64,000 bases of DNA. Source: Promethearchaeia archaeon (GTDB lineage Archaea; Asgardarchaeota; Lokiarchaeia; Sigyniarchaeales; SOKP01). The first letter of the stretch is position 1, and each line of letters starts with the position of its first letter. This document shows positions 1 through 8,153 of this stretch, piece after piece. The DNA lies in assembly GCA_029856045.1 (NCBI GenBank), contig JAHQWG010000016.1, forward strand, positions 251,921-315,920, written 5' to 3'. The notes under the pieces were generated by a model that ran no database searches, was not told the origin of the DNA, and saw only the letters and a program-made list of their open reading frames with translations. Position numbers and translations under genes: made by a program.

Positions 1-140
1 CGGGGTGCGGTGACGTGCACCGTGGAAGGGGGACGAGAGCTCCTGTAAAAGACAGGGTTGGTGAGACTGGGGGTGTAAGAGGGAAGCTTCCGGGCGACCC
101 TTTCAGCCCGCCGTTCTCAAACGCTCGAGTGTGTGGATAT
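1..140 (+). rRNA. 23S ribosomal RNA, 3' end (partial)
   Basis: The first 140 bases are far richer in GC than the rest of the window and match the 3' terminal domain of large-subunit rRNA. Landmarks in order are GGTTGGTGAGACTGG, GGTGTAAG, TTCAGCCCGCCG and CGCTCGAGTG. These correspond to the conserved ending GGTTGATAG / GTGTAAG / TTCAGC / TACTAAT-N-CTCGAG of 23S rRNA. The 5' part lies outside the window. The exact 3' end is uncertain by about 15 bases. No 5S rRNA gene is visible downstream. Confidence 0.92.
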
Positions 141-450
141 GAAAGGTGGATCATAGATTTAGGCTTAGAATATTTAGGATTAGAAATGGTGTAAAGATGA
201 TTCTGTTGGAAGAATATATTCCTAAATTTATTTTTTATTTCTATTTTAGTATTCCAATAATCATCTTTTTTCCAAAAAATTTAATTATAATCCCAAAATA
301 ATTGTTCTAAATAATAAATTTCAAGAAAACATCAAATTTTTTTAAGTAATATCATAAATGCCAACCGACAAAAAACTTTTATACTAATCTTTTGGGGACA
401 TTTCAATATTATAATAGGAAAAATTAGAAATAATTGAGGATTCAATTTTT
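141..450. other. Intergenic region after 23S rRNA
   Basis: About 310 bases of AT-rich DNA between the rRNA 3' end and the first protein gene. No ORF or structured RNA was recognised. It holds a CCGACAAAAAA motif (365-375) directly upstream of a TATA-like box (TTTTATAC, 377-384), the likely promoter of the next gene. Confidence 0.6.
365..384 (+). promoter_or_regulatory. Putative promoter with CCGACAAAA element
   Basis: CCGACAAAAAA is followed at once by TTTTATAC, a reasonable archaeal TATA box. Transcription would start near 405-410, about 40 bases before the ATG at 451. The CCGACAAAA element recurs upstream of orc1/cdc6 (3641) and nrdD (30352). Confidence 0.45.
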
Positions 451-1215
451 ATGGCAGATGTTCACAATAAAAGTTTTTTTGGTCAAAAGGTTGGAATGAT
501 ATTATCTAGTAGATCGAAAACAGATCCATTTATCTTTCTTAAGTTTCTGAAGAAAAAGGCAAATAATGAATGGGAAAAACCATCAAAGGGAGAAGGAAAG
601 ACAATAAAAATCTCAATCGAAGAAATGATTACAATTATAAGCGTACTTTACAGGAAACTTCCTAAATGGAGTGGTTTTCATTCATTTAAACAAGGGAAGA
701 CTTCAATAAACTTTAATTGGGATGAAAAGGATGAATTATTGTGGATTAGAGTTGATGAATATGCAAAAAGTTTAAGATTTCCACAAACTGAATTTTTAAA
801 ATTATTAATTGAACATTTAATAAAAGAAAAAATTTCATTTGCAACTTCTGGAAATACGACTTTAAACAAAAAAGAATCATCAGATAAGAATTCTGAAGAT
901 TATCATGAATCTTTTGAAAGTCAATCTTTTTTTGAAAATATTAATGATTTAAATAATAACGAAAACAAGAAAGCTACTGTCGAGCAATACATGATTAATG
1001 GCAATAATGATAAAAAAAAGAATACTCCTAAACAAATAATTAAAGCAAGAGTTAAAAAAGTGACAGATAAAGCAGTGTTACTTATATTTGTGAATGGAAA
1101 AGAAGTTTGGCTCCCCAAGAGTACAATTTATTGCGATTTCGATCCCAAATTAAATACACATGAGCAAGAGTTTCTTATTGAAAATTGGATTTTGGAGAAA
1201 AATCTTATCGTTTAA
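451..1215 (+). CDS. Hypothetical protein, possible nucleic-acid-binding
   Basis: 254 aa, not assigned to a named family with confidence. Residues about 15-135 form a compact alpha/beta-looking region, including GKTIKISIEEM and a HLIKEKISFATSG ending. A polar, Asn/Ser/Lys-rich linker follows (about 137-190). The C-terminal 55 residues (KARVKKVTDKAVLL, EVWLPKS) resemble a small add-on domain seen in various prokaryotic proteins, often written as TDKAxLVxF...WIPKSQI. That domain and the charged linker suggest nucleic-acid binding, but this is inference. The gene stands alone and has a TATA-like promoter and an 11-T run after the stop. Confidence 0.85.
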   Translation: MADVHNKSFFGQKVGMILSSRSKTDPFIFLKFLKKKANNEWEKPSKGEGKTIKISIEEMITIISVLYRKLPKWSGFHSFKQGKTSINFNWDEKDELLWIRVDEYAKSLRFPQTEFLKLLIEHLIKEKISFATSGNTTLNKKESSDKNSEDYHESFESQSFFENINDLNNNENKKATVEQYMINGNNDKKKNTPKQIIKARVKKVTDKAVLLIFVNGKEVWLPKSTIYCDFDPKLNTHEQEFLIENWILEKNLIV

Positions 1216-1231
1216 TAATTAAATCAAAATC

Positions 1232-1242
1232 TTTTTTTTTTT
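1232..1242 (+). terminator. Poly-T terminator
   Basis: Run of 11 T residues, 17 bases after the stop of the preceding gene and just before the next start. Oligo-T tracts are the usual intrinsic termination signal in archaea. Confidence 0.55.
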
Positions 1243-1261
1243 AATTTGCAATACATTATTT

Positions 1262-2056
1262 ATGAAGAAATTAGTTTGTCTCAAACCATCTCAAAGTAAA
1301 AGATTAATTGCGATATTAATAGCACGTCTTCCAATGATTCAAGAAAAAATGCAAAAGGGAAATATTTTTGTAACAAAAGGAACAACTCAAGGATATATAC
1401 TAGAGGAGTTAATAAAAATTTCAAAGAGTGAATATTCTTTTAAAAAACCCGATTTTGTTGCAGGACAAATAATTCCAACTGAAGATCATAACGGTATTGG
1501 ATCACTTTCAGTAAATCCCATATCATGGCCAGAAATTCATTTTAAAGATGGGGAAATAAGGGAAGCTACAGATCGTGTAAAATGTATTCAACGTTTCAAG
1601 AAAGGAGATATTATCCTCAAAGGTGGTAATGCATTAGATTATAATGGTCTAGTTGGTGTGTTTTTAGGAAGTAAAACTGGAGGATCAATTGGAAGCCTAA
1701 TAGGATTAATAAAAGCACTCGGACTGAAACTTTTAATTCCAATAACACTTGAAAAATTAATAGATGGTGATGTTGTTGAATTATCTGAAATTTTGGGTAT
1801 GCACGAGATTGATGATCCAGGAAAAAACAGTCTAAAAATTGGTATGATGCCAATATCTGGTACAATAATGAATGAAGTCACTGTTTTGGAGTCAATTTTT
1901 AATATTAATGCTTATCATGTAGGGAGTGGTGGAGTAGGAGGAATGGAAGGCGCAATCACTTTATTACTTGAAGGAAGTGAAAGTATAATCGAAGAAATTT
2001 CAATTATTTTAGAAAAATTAGAGAATGAGCCAGATTTTAAACCAAATCGACCTTAA
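1262..2056 (+). CDS. Conserved archaeal-type hypothetical protein
   Basis: 264 aa. Glycine-rich conserved-looking stretches are visible: KGGNALDYNGLVGV (about 120-133), GSKTGGSIGS (about 137-146), a LIPITLEKLIDGDVV segment and GGVGGMEGAI near the C-terminus. They suggest a phosphate- or nucleotide-binding enzyme fold, but I cannot name the function. No membrane segments or zinc ligands. ATG at 1262 follows the terminator of the upstream gene by about 20 bases, so it is probably its own transcription unit. A 9-T run (2077-2085) follows the stop. Confidence 0.85.
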   Translation: MKKLVCLKPSQSKRLIAILIARLPMIQEKMQKGNIFVTKGTTQGYILEELIKISKSEYSFKKPDFVAGQIIPTEDHNGIGSLSVNPISWPEIHFKDGEIREATDRVKCIQRFKKGDIILKGGNALDYNGLVGVFLGSKTGGSIGSLIGLIKALGLKLLIPITLEKLIDGDVVELSEILGMHEIDDPGKNSLKIGMMPISGTIMNEVTVLESIFNINAYHVGSGGVGGMEGAITLLLEGSESIIEEISIILEKLENEPDFKPNRP

Positions 2057-2076
2057 ATACAGCAAATTTTTATTTC

Positions 2077-2085
2077 TTTTTTTTT
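2077..2085 (+). terminator. Poly-T terminator
   Basis: Nine T residues, 20 bases after the stop codon at 2056. A second TATA-like motif (CTTTATAAT, 2123-2131) for the next gene lies just beyond it. Confidence 0.45.
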
Positions 2086-2144
2086 CTAAGTTTACTTCAA
2101 CAAACATCTAAAAAAAAAAGGACTTTATAATTGTAGCTATAGAT

Positions 2145-2660
2145 TTGATAATAATTTTGTCAATAACAGAAAACTTAGATCATTCTAATTGGTGGGAGGC
2201 CGTATTTTTTAATCAAAAAGTAAAGGTTAGAAGTATTATTAGAAATGAAGAAATAGAATATATGAAATTTTTTATGTCTAAAACCAAAATATATTGTCAA
2301 AATATAATTCATTATAAAAATTATATCTTTTTTTTTGTTAAGCCTTATCTTTTTCAGAAAGCAAATAAATATTTAGCACAATTAAGATATGCTCTGATCG
2401 GAAAAAAGGTTCTTATTATTAAACAAAAAAGACGAATTATTGATTTAATTTATACTTTCTTTCCAAATGTAAATATTCGAAAACTAGAATTATTAATAAA
2501 AAACAATACTGGAGACTTAGAATTGCTCATATTTATCCCCCACTTTAAAGAGAGAGGCATTGCTGTTGGCAAAGCAGGAAATTATATAAAAATTGTTAAT
2601 GAGATATTTGAAGAATTTATTTACCCAGTTAAAATCTCTTGTTTATATTTAAGGGAATAG
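2145..2660 (+). CDS. KH-domain-like protein, NusA-related (tentative)
   Basis: 171 aa from a TTG start. The last 50 residues, with GIAVGKAGNYIKIVNEIFEE, look like a KH-type RNA-binding loop (GxxG equivalent VGKAG). This is reminiscent of archaeal NusA, where IGKNGxNI occupies the same place. The N-terminal 110 residues carry no motif I recognise. The TATA-like box at 2123-2131 is only about 20 bases upstream of TTG, so a later start (for example ATG 2259) cannot be excluded. It converges on carS, 19 bases away. Confidence 0.7.
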   Translation: MIIILSITENLDHSNWWEAVFFNQKVKVRSIIRNEEIEYMKFFMSKTKIYCQNIIHYKNYIFFFVKPYLFQKANKYLAQLRYALIGKKVLIIKQKRRIIDLIYTFFPNVNIRKLELLIKNNTGDLELLIFIPHFKERGIAVGKAGNYIKIVNEIFEEFIYPVKISCLYLRE

Positions 2661-2679
2661 AAATTTTTTTACAAAGCGT

Positions 2680-3468
2680 TTACCAAGGAACGTTCTTTAA
2701 ACCGATTAAATAAGCTATTGTATTGGCTAATATTGCTACAGATGGAGTTAAGATAAGTAAAAAACTTATTATTAAAATATCTAACGGCAAAAAGATTTCT
2801 GGCAAAATAAACGAAGGAATAGACGCCATAATCATAGCAAAAATCGCAAAATCAAGTTGGTCTATAATCCATAATGGATTTCCTCTACTGACATTTAATC
2901 TTCTTTTAATAAAAGAACCAATTAAATCTCCAAAAGCTGCACCATAAGCACACAAAAAAATTCTTATAATTATAGTTAAATAACCAAAAATTAAATTATC
3001 ATCAGGTCTAACACCAATAAAATAATATCTATAATAAATCATACTATTATAATATTTATATACACCATTAGCAATTCCTTCAGAAGGAATGGGCTCAATA
3101 AAAGCCCATAAAACAATAAAAAGAAGAAAGATTGCTGCAGAAATTGGAATTCCTATTAAAATTGGTCCTCTAATAAATCCCTTCCAAGTTTTTCCAGGTC
3201 CAAAAATTCGTCTTCCATCAATAAAATTTTTTCCTCCATCAATTGGCTTTCCTCCGCCTATTAAAACCATGCCTGCATTTGCTAAATAAGCGGGAACTAT
3301 AAATAATAAAGAAAAAATTAATAATGCAACCCAATCAGTCCATGAAAAAATTAATGAAATTATTAAAAAATCGATAAAAATTAAAAAAATGCACACTAAA
3401 GCAAGTATAAATGCGATTTTCTTGTTTATTTTTTCCTTCTCATTTAGTTCATTTCTTTTATTTCGCAT
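2680..3468 (-). CDS. carS: CDP-archaeol synthase (CarS)
   Basis: 262 aa integral membrane protein of the DUF46/CarS family. It transfers CMP from CTP to 2,3-di-O-geranylgeranylglyceryl phosphate, giving CDP-archaeol, the activated precursor of archaeal polar lipids. The diagnostic N-terminal block is complete: PAYLANAG (about 59-66), GGGKPIDGGKNF and GRRIFGPGKTWKGF. The C-terminal block AAFGDLIGSFIKRRLN ... GNPLWIIDQLDF is also present. About six hydrophobic segments are visible. Two N-terminal helices precede the family core. It is transcribed away from the AT-rich region upstream of orc1/cdc6. Its presence indicates archaeal ether-lipid synthesis. Confidence 0.95.
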   Translation of the reverse strand: MRNKRNELNEKEKINKKIAFILALVCIFLIFIDFLIISLIFSWTDWVALLIFSLLFIVPAYLANAGMVLIGGGKPIDGGKNFIDGRRIFGPGKTWKGFIRGPILIGIPISAAIFLLFIVLWAFIEPIPSEGIANGVYKYYNSMIYYRYYFIGVRPDDNLIFGYLTIIIRIFLCAYGAAFGDLIGSFIKRRLNVSRGNPLWIIDQLDFAIFAMIMASIPSFILPEIFLPLDILIISFLLILTPSVAILANTIAYLIGLKNVPW

Positions 3469-3848
3469 AAAATTACTTCTATGAGATGATTGATTAAATT
3501 TAATTTAATATTAATAAATGTTTTAATTAACATAAATTAATAAATTGTCAATATTGAAAAATATCAAATAATTTTCGATTTAATATTTCTTTTGTTAATT
3601 ACATAATCGTTGTTTAATAATATCTCTTTATAACCAATTGCCGACAAAAATATAATTATTGTTTATTGATAATTCTTTCTTACTAAATATTTCCTTTGGA
3701 GTAAAAAACAAAAATTAAAATTCATTAAGATTTCACGATTTTGGAAAATAATAATCAATTAATAAAAAATATTAAAAATCTATTAAAAGATATTAATGAG
3801 TTCTTAATTTTTTTTTGATTAATAGGAAGATTTAAATATTCTCTCCAG
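3469..3848. other. AT-rich intergenic region, candidate replication origin
   Basis: 380 bases between divergent carS and orc1/cdc6, very AT-rich and without an ORF. It contains an ORB-like site (3689-3702, minus orientation), a GCCGACAAAAATATAAT element (3640-3656) and a TATA-like TTTAAATA (3831-3838). Two more ORB-like sites straddle the orc1/cdc6 start (3842-3855, 3871-3884). Archaeal origins often lie next to orc1/cdc6 and contain ORB repeats beside an AT-rich unwinding element. The origin assignment is inference. Confidence 0.45.
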
Positions 3849-3884
3849 ATGAAATTTTTTATTGAGCTTAATTTCAACTGGAAC
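3689..3884. repeat. Three ORB-like (origin recognition box) repeats
   Basis: Three 14-base sites fit YTCCARWKGAAAT: ACTCCAAAGGAAAT (minus, 3689-3702), TCTCCAGATGAAAT (plus, 3842-3855) and GTTCCAGTTGAAAT (minus, 3871-3884). The last two form an inverted pair around the cdc6 start. The core resembles archaeal mini-ORB elements, whose family form is about TTCCANTGGAAA, or TTACACTTGAAA in Methanothermobacter. Function as Orc1/Cdc6 binding sites is inferred. Confidence 0.45.
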
Positions 3885-5243
3885 TCAATCTTAGAATTTA
3901 TATTAGCTAGGGGAAAAGTTTTGAAAGAAAATAATGAATTGAATTATAAATTTGATATTTCACAATTTTATACGGATTTTTTGAAAAGTCCTAAAATATT
4001 TAAGAATAGGGATGCTTTAAATCCAACTTATATTCCAAATAACCTACCTCATCGTGATATACAGATAAAAAGAATTGCTGAAATTACAGCTTGCCTTTTA
4101 AAAGATGGAGTTCCTTTTAATTTTTTAAGTTATGGAAAGACAGGAACAGGAAAAACTTCAGTCATAAGGTTTGTTAGCAGGAAACTTGATGAAAAATGTA
4201 ACGAAATTCAAATAAATAGACCTTGGTGGATTTATAATAATTGTCAGCAAGTTAATACTCCATATAGAATTTTAGCAAATATTTTTAATACTCTTTCCAC
4301 GGAGGAAAAAATCCCGCCAACAGGTTTGCCAAAAGATATAATATTTCAAAAACTCTTAAATTTGTTAGATGATGTTGTTGGAAACTCCGTATGTTTTATT
4401 GTTCTGGATGAAATCGATATTTTGATTAAAAAAAAAGGCGGAAATGAAATATTATATGATTTAACTAGATTAAATGAGAAATATCAATTAAAAAAAAGTA
4501 GAGTTTGTTTAATTGGAATATCAAATATCTTAAAATTTAAAAGTTTTCTTGATCCTCGAGTTTTGAGCAGTTTTGGTGGAGAAGAATTAGTCTTTCCTGC
4601 CTATAATGCTGAAGAATTGACAGATATTTTACAAGAAAGAGGTGAAATTGCTTTTTTTAAAAATGTGATATCGGAAGAGACAATTCCATTATGTGCAGCA
4701 CTTGCGGCAAAAGAACATGGAGATGCTAGAAAAGCTCTACAATTACTTAGGAAAGCAGGTGAATTAGCAGAAAGAAGCCATAATAAAAAGGTGTCACCAA
4801 AATTTGTTTATAAAGCTCAAAAATCTTTAGAACAAGATAATACGGAACAATTCATAGAGAGCTTACCAAAGCAAATTCAATTAGTTTTATGTTCTATTTT
4901 TCTAATTGCAAAACATCTTCCTAACTTAAAAATAATTACTGGTGATATTTATGATGTATATCTTGAAATTTATGAAAAAATTCCCGGTGTTAAGAAATTA
5001 ACACGAAGGAGAGTAAGTGATTTAATAAATGAGCTGGCATTAGCAGGTATCATAAAAGCTGAAGTTGTATCGATGGGTTACTATGGTCGTTCAAAAATCG
5101 TAAAATTAGATATACCATTAGATCAATTATTTAAAATTTTAGAAAAAATTGAAAATATAAAACACATTCTTAATTATAAACCTATTATTGCACAAAATGG
5201 AAAAGCAAAATTAAAGAAAAATACTTTTAAAAAACTATTTTAA
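3849..5243 (+). CDS. cdc6: Orc1/Cdc6 replication initiator
   Basis: 464 aa AAA+ replication initiator; it binds origin ORB elements and loads MCM. Landmarks: RDALNPTYIPNNLPHRD (about 54-70), typical of the family N-terminus; Walker A GKTGTGKTS (about 96-104); Walker B IVLDEID (about 184-190); sensor-1 region LIGISN; and a C-terminal winged helix with LTRRRVSDLINELALAGII. The ATG at 3849 gives about 45 residues more than usual. TTG at 3921, with AGGGG 7-11 bases upstream, would remove 24 of these and better fits a TATA box at 3831-3838. The stop codon overlaps that of the convergent DUF2240 gene within TTAA. Only one orc1/cdc6 is in the window. Confidence 0.96.
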   Translation: MKFFIELNFNWNSILEFILARGKVLKENNELNYKFDISQFYTDFLKSPKIFKNRDALNPTYIPNNLPHRDIQIKRIAEITACLLKDGVPFNFLSYGKTGTGKTSVIRFVSRKLDEKCNEIQINRPWWIYNNCQQVNTPYRILANIFNTLSTEEKIPPTGLPKDIIFQKLLNLLDDVVGNSVCFIVLDEIDILIKKKGGNEILYDLTRLNEKYQLKKSRVCLIGISNILKFKSFLDPRVLSSFGGEELVFPAYNAEELTDILQERGEIAFFKNVISEETIPLCAALAAKEHGDARKALQLLRKAGELAERSHNKKVSPKFVYKAQKSLEQDNTEQFIESLPKQIQLVLCSIFLIAKHLPNLKIITGDIYDVYLEIYEKIPGVKKLTRRRVSDLINELALAGIIKAEVVSMGYYGRSKIVKLDIPLDQLFKILEKIENIKHILNYKPIIAQNGKAKLKKNTFKKLF

Positions 5244-5917
5244 ATAAATTCCCAATTATCGAGTTCTTCTATAATATTCTTCAATATCTTTTCAGTTTTT
5301 GATTCATTTTCTGAATTTAAAATTAAAAATAATTTAACTAAATGTTTACATAACTTTTTTTGTCTACTCTTGCGAGTTAAATAATCATGGCAATCATGAA
5401 TGATTTTTTTTTTATTTAATTCAACTTCAAATTTATAACGCTTTTCTTTAGTACCACTAACCTCTCCTCTTATTATTCCTTGATCAATATTAAGTTCACG
5501 AAATGTAAAAGAATTTTTAGAAACTGATACTGACCTATTTAGAGTACTTTCATCTGATAATTCTTTTAAAAGCATATTAAATGAACCTTTTCTTTCTTTA
5601 GAAAGATCTTTCAGACTGATTGCTTTTAAACTAATATTTTCTAGCGCATTTTTCACTTTTTCATTCTCTTTTTTTTGCCAAGTAATGAAATCTTCTCGTA
5701 ATTCTTTAGAAAGGAAAATTTTTCCACTTTTTTCAACTAAAAAACCTTTTTTTATTAATTCATTGAATAATTGAACTGATTTATTTGGTTTTAAAAGAAA
5801 TAATTCAAAAGAAATATAATAAATTAGCTCTTCCCTCCCAATTGAAGGAAGATCTAAGCTCCTCCAAATATATATTATCAATTCCTTGTGATTTGAAGGT
5901 GTTTTATTAATAATCAT
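5240..5917 (-). CDS. DUF2240-type protein with SWIM-like zinc motif
   Basis: 225 aa. The N-terminal 75 residues look like the archaeal DUF2240 helical/winged-helix region (EELIYYISFELFLL ... LFNELIKKGFLVEK). The C-terminal part holds HDCHDYLTRKSRQKKLCKHL (about 178-197), a SWIM-type CxC-CxH-like zinc motif with His in the first position. DUF2240 genes often neighbour PolD or other replication genes in euryarchaea, and here it lies 14 bases downstream of the PolD small subunit on the same strand, so the two are probably co-transcribed. A DNA-binding accessory role is inferred. Its stop overlaps that of cdc6. Confidence 0.85.
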   Translation of the reverse strand: MIINKTPSNHKELIIYIWRSLDLPSIGREELIYYISFELFLLKPNKSVQLFNELIKKGFLVEKSGKIFLSKELREDFITWQKKENEKVKNALENISLKAISLKDLSKERKGSFNMLLKELSDESTLNRSVSVSKNSFTFRELNIDQGIIRGEVSGTKEKRYKFEVELNKKKIIHDCHDYLTRKSRQKKLCKHLVKLFLILNSENESKTEKILKNIIEELDNWEFI

Positions 5918-5931
5918 TTTTTTTACACAAA

Positions 5932-7818
5932 TTAGTTATTATCTTTACTATTTAAATTGATTTCTGTTATTTTCCTTTTATCTAGCTCAACAATACCAAT
6001 TCTACCTGGAGTTGGATTGATTCCGAAAGATTCCATATATTTTGTTTTATTTTGAAAGCATCCACTATTTACTAATAAAATATTACGATAATTCCCAAAA
6101 CCACTTACATGAATATGACCGGTATGAAAAATATCAGGAATAGTATCAATTACTAACCAATCTTTTCTCACTGGAGCAATTAGATTTTTTCCTCCGTATG
6201 AAGGTGCTAAATGTCTAAATCTCAATATTTCTTTCATCGATTTTGTGGGGTGTTCGTGAGATAAACCTGGAATTGACATATTAAGATCAATTAAACTGTC
6301 ACCATGAAATGATAACGTTTTTACGCCTTCAGTTTGAATTAAAACTGGATCTCCCACACAAATAACACCTAAATCAAACAAACCATCAATATATTTTTTT
6401 GGAACAGCGGGTTGAGGTAATGCCTTATGCACGGGCTCATGAGATCCAGGTGAATAAAATATCTTAATATATGATGGGACCTCTCTTAATAACTCTGCTG
6501 CTTTCTCATATTGTTTATAAATATCTGAAATTTCTAAATTTTCTTTTTGATTGGGATATATCCCAATTCCATCAATTAAATCTCCTGCTATCATAATATA
6601 TTTAATTTTACCTGCAAAATTTCTTGTTTTTTGGTTTCCAAACTCTCCATTCAAAAATTTAATGAATCTTTTCCATAATTTTGGAATAAATTTTTTACTT
6701 CCAATATGCAGATCGGAAATTAATGCAATAGATAAAGGAGTATCAGAATATTCTGGGTTAAAAGAAACTGGTACATCTATTTCTGTAAGATTTCGAACAA
6801 AAATTATTCCAGGTCTATTATTTTCCCCAGGTCTATAAAAACCTTCGACGTAAATCATTATATCATTTACTAAATAATTCGTTTTTTGGAACAACTCATA
6901 ATTAATTGAGTCATTTTTAATTAAAAGATTTATTCGTCCAGTTAAATCCTCAATTTGTATCATTTTATTTTCAGATGATGTTGTTTTAATGTTTATGATT
7001 AATCCTATTACTTTTACCTCGCCTACTTGATTTAACCTTAAAATATTTGCAATATTATTTGCTGCTGAAACATTTTCTCGTTTTCTCATTAATTTTTTAA
7101 ATGTACAAAATCTGTCTTTAAAAAGTTCCAAAAAATCTTCGTATTCTCCCGAAGTATGTATCTTTCCATTTGGATCTTTCAATATCTCATATTTTGCATC
7201 ATATTCTTTAGCTAACGGACTATAGCTTTTTATACTAGAATAAGTTTGATTTATTTTTATTTTATTAATTTCAACTTTACTCTCTTTCATATCATCAATT
7301 TTAAGAGAATTTTGTATTTTCGTCTCATAGGCCGATTTAACATCATAATTTTCTGAAAACAAATCGTTTTGATAAATTTCGGGAGGTGAAATTATTTTTT
7401 TAATTTCATTATCTTCTTCCTCACAAGTGGTTTCAAATTCAGCTTTAATGTCGCTACTTTTTTTTTTAATCAAATCCTCTGAAATGCTTGAAGTTTTCTC
7501 AATTTCAACAACTGCTTTATTAATTTCTGATGTTTTTATAATTTTTTTAATTTTTTGATATTGGTTAGTATAATTTGTAAAAATTTTTGGTCTTTTATTT
7601 TCTGGAATTTTTAGTATCTCATCTATTGTAATATGATTGTTAAAAGAAGGTAAGAAACTTGTTTCTTTTATTAAGATATCAATATTAATATTTGGCTCAT
7701 CTGACTTCAAAATTAAATTAAATAATTCTGGTGATATGTTAATACCAGATTTTAATAACTTCTTAATCAAGAACTTTCTTATCTCTGTTTGATTATGTGG
7801 TAAAAGGTTTTCTTCCAT
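5932..7818 (-). CDS. polB: DNA polymerase D small subunit (DP1)
   Basis: 628 aa, the exonuclease subunit of the archaeal replicative polymerase PolD. After a helical N-terminal domain and a charged linker (about 1-215) come an OB-fold region (about 255-340) and the calcineurin-like phosphoesterase core. Metal-site motifs are ISDLHIGS (about 367-374), AGDLIDG, SPGSHEP (the GNHD equivalent), FHGDS and HTGHIHVSG. All expected ligands appear present, so 3'-5' exonuclease activity is likely intact. It is divergent from the large-subunit gene across 335 bases, and followed on its own strand by the DUF2240 gene. Confidence 0.97.
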   Translation of the reverse strand: MEENLLPHNQTEIRKFLIKKLLKSGINISPELFNLILKSDEPNINIDILIKETSFLPSFNNHITIDEILKIPENKRPKIFTNYTNQYQKIKKIIKTSEINKAVVEIEKTSSISEDLIKKKSSDIKAEFETTCEEEDNEIKKIISPPEIYQNDLFSENYDVKSAYETKIQNSLKIDDMKESKVEINKIKINQTYSSIKSYSPLAKEYDAKYEILKDPNGKIHTSGEYEDFLELFKDRFCTFKKLMRKRENVSAANNIANILRLNQVGEVKVIGLIINIKTTSSENKMIQIEDLTGRINLLIKNDSINYELFQKTNYLVNDIMIYVEGFYRPGENNRPGIIFVRNLTEIDVPVSFNPEYSDTPLSIALISDLHIGSKKFIPKLWKRFIKFLNGEFGNQKTRNFAGKIKYIMIAGDLIDGIGIYPNQKENLEISDIYKQYEKAAELLREVPSYIKIFYSPGSHEPVHKALPQPAVPKKYIDGLFDLGVICVGDPVLIQTEGVKTLSFHGDSLIDLNMSIPGLSHEHPTKSMKEILRFRHLAPSYGGKNLIAPVRKDWLVIDTIPDIFHTGHIHVSGFGNYRNILLVNSGCFQNKTKYMESFGINPTPGRIGIVELDKRKITEINLNSKDNN

Positions 7819-8153
7819 TCCCTATTAGCAAATCCCATAAATTTTTTAAAATAAAAACTTATTAAATCCAACAATTTTAATTCTATTTGAATATTTTTTA
7901 TATTTTTTTAATAACCTCTTAAGATATAAATAAAAGAAAATAATAAATGAAAACTCCATTTTACTTTATTGATTTTTACAATTATTCAAAGAAATATAAT
8001 AAGATTTTTTCTTTTTTATGAAAAATAATAGCACTGTATATCGCTTTAACAGATATTGAATACCTCCTTAATAATAGGTATAAAATATAATATGGTACTA
8101 TATAATTTTACATTACAAGTTTTACAACTATAAAAAAGAATATTTGGTTTAGT
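7819..8153. other. Divergent promoter region between PolD subunit genes
   Basis: 335 bases, strongly AT-rich, no ORF. TATA-like stretches lie near 7924 (GATATAAATAA) and 8078 (GGTATAAAATATAA). A 6-base inverted repeat, ATACCT...AGGTAT, spans 8060-8081 and overlaps the second of these. Regulation from it is only a guess. Confidence 0.5.
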
